Shown: positions 51,460 through 56,430 of the stretch, in pieces
Layout: each line of letters starts with the position of its first letter
How positions within the stretch are numbered: the stretch's first letter is position 1
NCBI GenBank assembly: GCA_965178525.1
Contig: CBCXVS010000008.1
Span: forward strand, 1-56,430
DNA length: 56,430 nucleotides
Reading direction: 5' to 3'
Origin: CBCXVS01 sp965178525
GTDB lineage: Bacteria > Tectomicrobia > Entotheonellia > Entotheonellales > Entotheonellaceae
Notes under the pieces: model-generated
What the model was told of the DNA's origin: nothing
What the model saw: the letters and a program-made list of their open reading frames with translations, nothing else
The model's database searches: none
Program-made: the position numbers and the translations under genes

Positions 51460-54435
51460 TTAAAAAAATTCAATGGCGCCAATATCACAGGTGTCGGTTC
51501 GGGGCTGCCCGAGTTGATCGGTAGAGCCGCATACCGTCTCATCTCCTGCATTAATCGCTCGACTCTGCGGCAACAGAGGGAAGTAGCCATTCCCTGGGAG
51601 ACCGTCATCTGTAAAGGGGCCTAGGCCTGAGGCTCCCGTGATATCGTCCGATACCAGCATGTCTGCGCAGCCACGCGGATCACCAATAAGATTATGGCCT
51701 GCGGATCTCACACCACCGTGACAATCCGGACCATTGACAGCCGCGGTGTTGGCAGCCAGGATGCTATTGACCAATTCCGCCGGGCCGTCGATGCCGCCGC
51801 CATGACGGCCAGCCCGATTGGTGCTGATCGTACTGTTCTCGATTCGGATACGGCCGGCAGTCCATACGGCGCCGCCGTTGCCTTCGGAAGGCGCGAGGCC
51901 ATGTGCGATGTTTCCGCTGAAGGTACTGTGGGTAACCGTGGCCAGGCCGCCAACGTTCATGAGGCCCCCGCCACTGCCGGCAGCCGTGTTGCGGCTAATG
52001 GTACTGCGGCGCACGATTAATCGACTCAAATGGTTGTGAATGCCCCCGCCACTGCCGATGGCATCTATGTCGTCAATCGTATTGGCGCTGATCGTACTGT
52101 GCGTGATGGTCAGCGCACTGCCAAGATCGTTGCCGATCCCTCCACCGGCCATACCTCGTGACCGGTTGCCGGTGACCTTACTCTCCGTCACCGTCGCCGT
52201 GGTACCGACGAATTCCAGGCCGCCTGCGCCTGCGCTCGACACGCTGTTCGCGATGGTGCTGCGCACGATGGTCACGGCGCCGCCGATACTTGCTACACCC
52301 CCGGTGCCGGTGCCGGCCGTGTTGTCGCGGACAACGCTGCGGAGCAGTTGCAGGCGGCCCCGATTCAAGAGACCGCCACCCGCACCGTCGCAGCCGCCGC
52401 CGGGACGGCTGATGGCCGTGTTGTGGTGGATCGTGGCGTTCGCCAGGGTAGCGGTACCTCGGTTATATAGGCCTCCCCCATCGCATCCCCCAGTGCCCCC
52501 ACGTTGACCCGCTGTGTTGTGCGAAATGCGACTGCCAATGACGACGGCCGTACTGCCGAAGTTATTGTACATTCCCCCACCGGCCTCATCGTGCGCATTG
52601 CCCAGCGCCACGTTGTTGTGGACACGACTGTTGATGAGCGTGACCCTCCCGTCATTCCTGATCCCACCGCCGTCCGGCGCCACGCCATGTTGCAGGGTCA
52701 AGCCCTCTAGGATCACGGTGTTGCCGCCGTGGATGTGCAGGATGCGGTCAAGCCTGCTGCCGCCTACCAGGGTCCGATCGACGCCTGCCCCCACCAGGGT
52801 CACGTTGTCGATGATGTCGAGGTCACCGGTGGCAGCTTCCTCCTCATCCGCTCCGGAGATAGCGAAACGATACGTGCCGGCCGGCACCTGGATGAGATCG
52901 AAGCCTTCAAGCGCATTGGTTTCCTGCAGCGCCGCACGCAAGGTGCACACCCCGGTTGCGGTTGCACAGATGCCATCACCGGGATGCGTGTCGATGGCGT
53001 CAGCCGTGCTGTTCACGGTCAGGGGCGGGGCATCCGTTTGCTGGAGTCGAAACGCATTGGCGTATTTGCCGAGGAAGGCGCTGCCCGGCTTCCCGTTCCA
53101 TCTGATGCGCAGGACGATCTCGCCATCACGGCCCGGATAGATATTGGTGAAGCGCGCCACCCACCCCGCGTCGTTGTCGGCCGGCAAACGGGTGGTCGAA
53201 TCGGCCGGACTGGCAAACAGCGGCTCTCCGTTGTCGTCAATGCCCCTGGAACTGGCATTCGTGAAAAAAGCGGCCCCGATGAGTTCCACGAGCGATGCCC
53301 GATCCCAACCGTATCGGTCCCGGTGGCCATAGAAGACCAGCGCATATCGCTTGTCCGACTGAATCCCGCGCAATATCAGGTCGAGATTACCCCTCGATGT
53401 CTCGGCATTGATGTACGAAATCGAGCCACGTGCGGCAACCTTGCCGTTGAAGATGGTAAACGCCTCGGTTCCGGGGGCAGGGCTACCTGAAGCGTTGATA
53501 TGATGCTCCGGGTTAAATCTCCCTCCTCGTACCGTCAAGGTCACGGAGGTAGAACGACCCGTCACAAAATCCACCAGTTGACCTCTCCTGGGCAGTCCTG
53601 ATTCACCCCGTGGCGAGGTGATCATCGTGATGCGCCGTTGCAACTGGTCAGGCGCCCACGCCAAATCGTTATACGCCGTGAAGTTGCGTATTTCCCGGAG
53701 CATGACGGCATTGGCGTACTTCCCTCTGTACCGGCGTCGAGAGGTCGGCGGCCCGTCCCACCGGATCGTCAGCACAACGGAGCCGTCCTCACCCGGATTA
53801 ATGTCGGAAAGGCGTGCCACCCATCCCGGATCGTTATCGGCCGGCAGGAGGGTCGTGGGGTCGGTCGGTCCGGAGAACAACGAACGGTTGTTGTCATCGC
53901 CGCCTATAGAACTCGTATTCGTGAAGGACACCGCGCCGGAGAGCTGTACCCGCGAGGCACGATCCCAGCCGTGACGGTTACGGTGGCCATAGAAGACCAG
54001 CGTATAGCGCGCGTCCGGCCGCATCCTGGTAAACGTCAGTTTCAGGTCGCCCTCTGGTGGCGGGAGACTCTGGTAGGAGATCGACCCAAGTGCGGAGACG
54101 TTGCCATCAAAAATCCTCAACGCCTCGCCTCGCCTAGGTTCACCTGAAGCCTCGATATGGTTTGCCGGGTCGAATTCCCCACCCGCCACCGTCAGCGTCA
54201 CCCCGGTGCGCTGACCCGTATGAAAATCAATCAACTCACCGCTACTAGGCAATCCTGATCCGCCGTTCGGTGATGTGATCATGGTGATGTTGTGCTGGCG
54301 TTGCCCAGGTCCCCAGGCCAAATCGTTGTAGGCCGTGAAGCCTGCTGCGAGCGGTGGAAAAAGGACCGTGAACACGCCCCAGACCCCGACGAGCAGGCTC
54401 AGGAGCTGGGTCCTATGTCGGAAAACAGCATCCAT
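51460..54435 (-). CDS. exported beta-helix protein with duplicated N-terminal modules and CSLREA domain
   Basis: The 991-residue protein has a signal peptide (residues 9-32). Two tandem modules of about 215 residues follow, each starting FTAYNDLAW (33 and 252) and carrying YGHRxRxGWDRAS and NDxGWVARxxxIxPGxDG. A CSLREA domain comes next (about 475-510: NSTADAIDTHPGDGICATATGVCTLRAALQETNA). A right-handed beta-helix of GGGxxNxGxxTxxxSxxxxN repeats follows, and then a choice-of-anchor-Q C-terminus (SRAINAGDETVCGSTDQLGQPRTDTCDIGAIEF). It is probably surface-exposed. It lies 30 bp after the CHAT gene and 25 bp before the FHA gene on the minus strand, so all three look like one operon. Confidence 0.85.
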   Translation of the reverse strand: MDAVFRHRTQLLSLLVGVWGVFTVLFPPLAAGFTAYNDLAWGPGQRQHNITMITSPNGGSGLPSSGELIDFHTGQRTGVTLTVAGGEFDPANHIEASGEPRRGEALRIFDGNVSALGSISYQSLPPPEGDLKLTFTRMRPDARYTLVFYGHRNRHGWDRASRVQLSGAVSFTNTSSIGGDDNNRSLFSGPTDPTTLLPADNDPGWVARLSDINPGEDGSVVLTIRWDGPPTSRRRYRGKYANAVMLREIRNFTAYNDLAWAPDQLQRRITMITSPRGESGLPRRGQLVDFVTGRSTSVTLTVRGGRFNPEHHINASGSPAPGTEAFTIFNGKVAARGSISYINAETSRGNLDLILRGIQSDKRYALVFYGHRDRYGWDRASLVELIGAAFFTNASSRGIDDNGEPLFASPADSTTRLPADNDAGWVARFTNIYPGRDGEIVLRIRWNGKPGSAFLGKYANAFRLQQTDAPPLTVNSTADAIDTHPGDGICATATGVCTLRAALQETNALEGFDLIQVPAGTYRFAISGADEEEAATGDLDIIDNVTLVGAGVDRTLVGGSRLDRILHIHGGNTVILEGLTLQHGVAPDGGGIRNDGRVTLINSRVHNNVALGNAHDEAGGGMYNNFGSTAVVIGSRISHNTAGQRGGTGGCDGGGLYNRGTATLANATIHHNTAISRPGGGCDGAGGGLLNRGRLQLLRSVVRDNTAGTGTGGVASIGGAVTIVRSTIANSVSSAGAGGLEFVGTTATVTESKVTGNRSRGMAGGGIGNDLGSALTITHSTISANTIDDIDAIGSGGGIHNHLSRLIVRRSTISRNTAAGSGGGLMNVGGLATVTHSTFSGNIAHGLAPSEGNGGAVWTAGRIRIENSTISTNRAGRHGGGIDGPAELVNSILAANTAAVNGPDCHGGVRSAGHNLIGDPRGCADMLVSDDITGASGLGPFTDDGLPGNGYFPLLPQSRAINAGDETVCGSTDQLGQPRTDTCDIGAIEFF

Positions 54436-54465
54436 ACGTTTTTACTCCCTCGCCCTTACCCTCGT

Positions 54466-56430
54466 TCACAACCAACTGTTGATCAAGAGAAATGGCGTCC
54501 AATAGTAGGGGTGGTGGTACGTCGCATCCTTGAGCAAGGCCAACTGTGCTTGTTGCAGGGCTTGTGCCCTGGACACCCCCCTCTGCAAGAGATGCTGATA
54601 AAAGGTTTGCATTAGCATAGCGGTCGAGGCATCCTCAACACGCCAAAGCGTTGCCAGCGCACTCCTGGCGCCAGCTCGAATGGCGACGCCAGCCAGTCCT
54701 AAAGCTGCCTGATCATCTCCCAGCGCCGTCTCACACGCACTTAAGGTTAGTAACGCGAGGGTCTGATCACGAAAGCGTGCATGTCCGATCACCGCTTCCA
54801 GCTGGTGCATCGTCAGTTTTTAGCCATCGGCGTCAAGCAGAAACGAGTACGCGGCGCCACCTGTGAAGCGCGCATGCGAAGCGATGTGCACGACGTTAAA
54901 CGGTCTTTTACGTATGGCCGCGTCCAACGTCGAAAGCCGGAACTCAGGAAGACGCTGGACGCGGCCTGGCAAGAGACGCTCCAGGGCTTGCAGTTCTTGC
55001 TCAACATACGGCAGAGCCGCAAAATCCGTATGAGGAGATTGCACCACGCCCGCGGTGAGGATGCGCAGGGTACGGCGTTTGAGCGGTTGCGGGTCGGTCA
55101 GTTGCAGACTTGGCGTCATGGCCAAAGCATATTTCTGGATCAGAAATTGCTGACCATCATAGAGGGCTGCTAGCGGGATCGTCCGTAGTACACCGTCCGG
55201 TACAAACACAAGGGTCTGGATGGCAACCGTCTCGAGTTCGGCTTCGAAGGGACGAATCAACCAGTCATAGAGACTGCGAGCCAACCGTTTGTACGCCTGT
55301 CGTCCCTCCTGCACGGCCCGGCGAAAGCCTCGACTGACCTGCTTGAGTTTGGAAGCTGGCACGGGTACCTGAAAACGCTTCAGCGCACCTGGCAGTCCGA
55401 CCAGGAGTTCGAGACGGTCTGCCAGAGCAATCGGATACACCACGACGGCCGTGTTGGACACGGCTTCCAGCGATACGGCTTCGGACTGTGATGCGCCCGT
55501 GCACAAGTCTCCCCAGTAATCGTGGAGTTCGGCCGCTTTGAACTGTTCTATGGTGCGGCGTGCTTGCTGCAGGTCGTAGGTTGCTTGAGCCGTACCCGAT
55601 GTGGCAGCCGCGCGTTGCAAGAGCAAGTCAGCCAACCCGAAGTACAGGGGGCCTAACGCCGTGCGGAATACCGTCCGGCTTTTCCCGTAAGTACACGAAA
55701 GGGTTTCGCGTAGTGCCTGCACGGTCCGGACAGCCTGCGCATAGGCGGTAATGGCGGCGTCTCGATCGCCTAATGCCTAGAGAAGGCGGGCGGTTTGCCA
55801 CTGCCATTGATACAGGGCCTCAGGCGCGTGCCGTTGCTGGGCGGCAAGAACGGCCCGGTGGGTGAGCTGTAAGGCGTCTTGGTAGCGGTGCGCCTCTTCG
55901 TAGAGATGCCCGAGGTGGCCCCAGGCGTATGAGGTTGCCCGAAAATCCTGGAGGGTCTGAGCCGCTGCCGCTGCTTCCCGGAACACCGCTGCCGCCTGAC
56001 GTAAAAGGGTCTCAGCCGCATCGGGCAGATAGCGGCGCAATTGGTCATAGGCGAGCCCCACGTTGATCAAGTCGTAGGCCTGAGCATGAGACGGTACCGC
56101 TTGCCGCAAGTAGGCCAGCGCTTGATCCAGCAAGGACTGGATGGCGGAAGGCGATTCCAGGAGGGCATGGTCCGCGGCATGGGCTTTCAACATCACCATC
56201 GCGGCGTGGGTCCACGCGCGTGCAGCCATGGCGTCATGCTGCGCTTGCTGCGCCGCGCGGGCGCTTTGCTTATAGAAATGAAAAGCCTGGGAGAACGCAT
56301 TGGCCTGCGGCATCTGCCGGGACGCAAAAAGATTGCCGAGATTATTCAGCACGCTAGCCCGAAGTTCCTCCCGTGATTCGGCGACAACTTGTTGAAATAA
56401 AAACTCAAAAGCCTGAAACGAATTGACCTT
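54466..56430 (-). pseudogene. TPR-CHAT (caspase-like) protein, 3' part with two in-frame stops
   Basis: The frame enters from the MITE at the window end (open to 56430) and reads REELRASVLNNLGNLFASRQM, then TPR repeats and WQWQTARLL. A TAG (55777-55779) interrupts; the frame goes on as ALGDRDAAITAYAQAV into the CHAT domain. A TAA (54820-54822) then breaks LLDADG from KLTMHQLEAV. The catalytic His (VVHIASHARF) lies before the TAA and the catalytic Cys (LLTLSACETALG) after it, so the dyad is split. CHAT domains are caspase-like cysteine proteases. The N-terminal TPR part lies at 67-591, and the halves join in frame through the shared GCTAGC flank. The gene is dead as read, unless both stops are errors. 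Confidence 0.8.
56359..56430 (+). mobile_element. MITE, left-hand part, cut by the window end
   Basis: These 72 bases are identical to 5634-5705, the left end of the complete MITE. The flank before the element is GCTAGC, the hexamer that follows the element at the other end of the window (106-111). Together with the copy at 1-105 it would complete one element if the ends are joined, with 82 bases missing between them. Confidence 0.85.

Noticed and set aside
20945..55779. TAG read as glutamine (stop-codon reassignment), since TAG replaces likely Gln codons in pckA and the CHAT gene.
   Set aside because: TAG also ends intact genes here at the expected family length (argC at 37563-37565, the TolC-type gene at 36159-36161), and other lesions are TAA, TGA, frameshifts and a deletion.
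1..56430. tRNA, rRNA or other structured RNA genes.
   Set aside because: None was recognised by eye in any intergenic gap.

Overview
The window reads as DNA from a large-genome, Gram-negative-type bacterium of moderately high GC. The envelope genes (TolC-type channel, HpnN-like RND exporter, filamentous-haemagglutinin-type exoprotein), acyl-CoA metabolism genes and CHAT/TPR proteins would suit a metabolically versatile or symbiotic lineage such as Tectomicrobia/Entotheonella. That assignment is a guess from gene content; no marker gene is present. Many genes are broken by in-frame stops, frameshifts or a small transposon. This suggests ongoing gene decay, unless part of it is sequencing error.

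Layout. 1-5.9 kb (minus strand): ECF sigma factor, membrane partner, M48 protease-TPR protein and the first part of a TPR-CHAT protein cut by a 259-bp inverted-repeat element (MITE). 5.6-8.1 kb: a complete MITE, an ABC ATPase with a cyclic-nucleotide-binding domain, and a DUF433/DUF2283 toxin-antitoxin remnant. 8.3-18.9 kb: a VPS10-like propeller protein, a Tat-exported solute-binding protein, a nucleoside hydrolase, a transposase remnant, an XRE regulator, a thiolase-like protein and a RidA protein. 19-25.4 kb: three acyl-CoA dehydrogenases, a broken ATP-dependent PEP carboxykinase and a PPOX-fold protein. 25.7-26.1 kb: a rhodanese whose catalytic-cysteine codon is TGA, followed by a bacterial SECIS-like hairpin. 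26.3-36.2 kb: a coherent cluster of an HpnN-like RND exporter, three proteins joining a nucleotidyltransferase-like N-terminus to a CDP-alcohol phosphotransferase, a radical SAM/SPASM-like enzyme and a TolC-type channel. 36.2-40.5 kb: argC and three ThDP-enzyme genes. 40.75-40.9 kb: DnaA-box-like 9-mers and a parS-like site. 40.9-46 kb: a two-gene biotin-dependent acyl-CoA carboxylase and a broken phosphoesterase. 46-56.4 kb (minus strand): two SHOCT-tailed proteins, an FHA-type exoprotein, a beta-helix protein and the rest of a TPR-CHAT protein.

The window ends fit together. Position 1 lies inside the MITE next to the 5' part of the TPR-CHAT gene. The last base lies inside the same MITE next to the 3' part. 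Both flanks carry GCTAGC, and removing the element joins the two halves in frame. The simplest reading is a circle, or a head-to-tail unit, of about 56.5 kb. In that reading, sigma factor, membrane partner, M48 protease, CHAT protease, beta-helix exoprotein and FHA exoprotein form one tightly packed operon, here interrupted by the MITE. That operon, the lipid-headgroup/export cluster and the possible selenocysteine rhodanese are the best candidates for undescribed biology.
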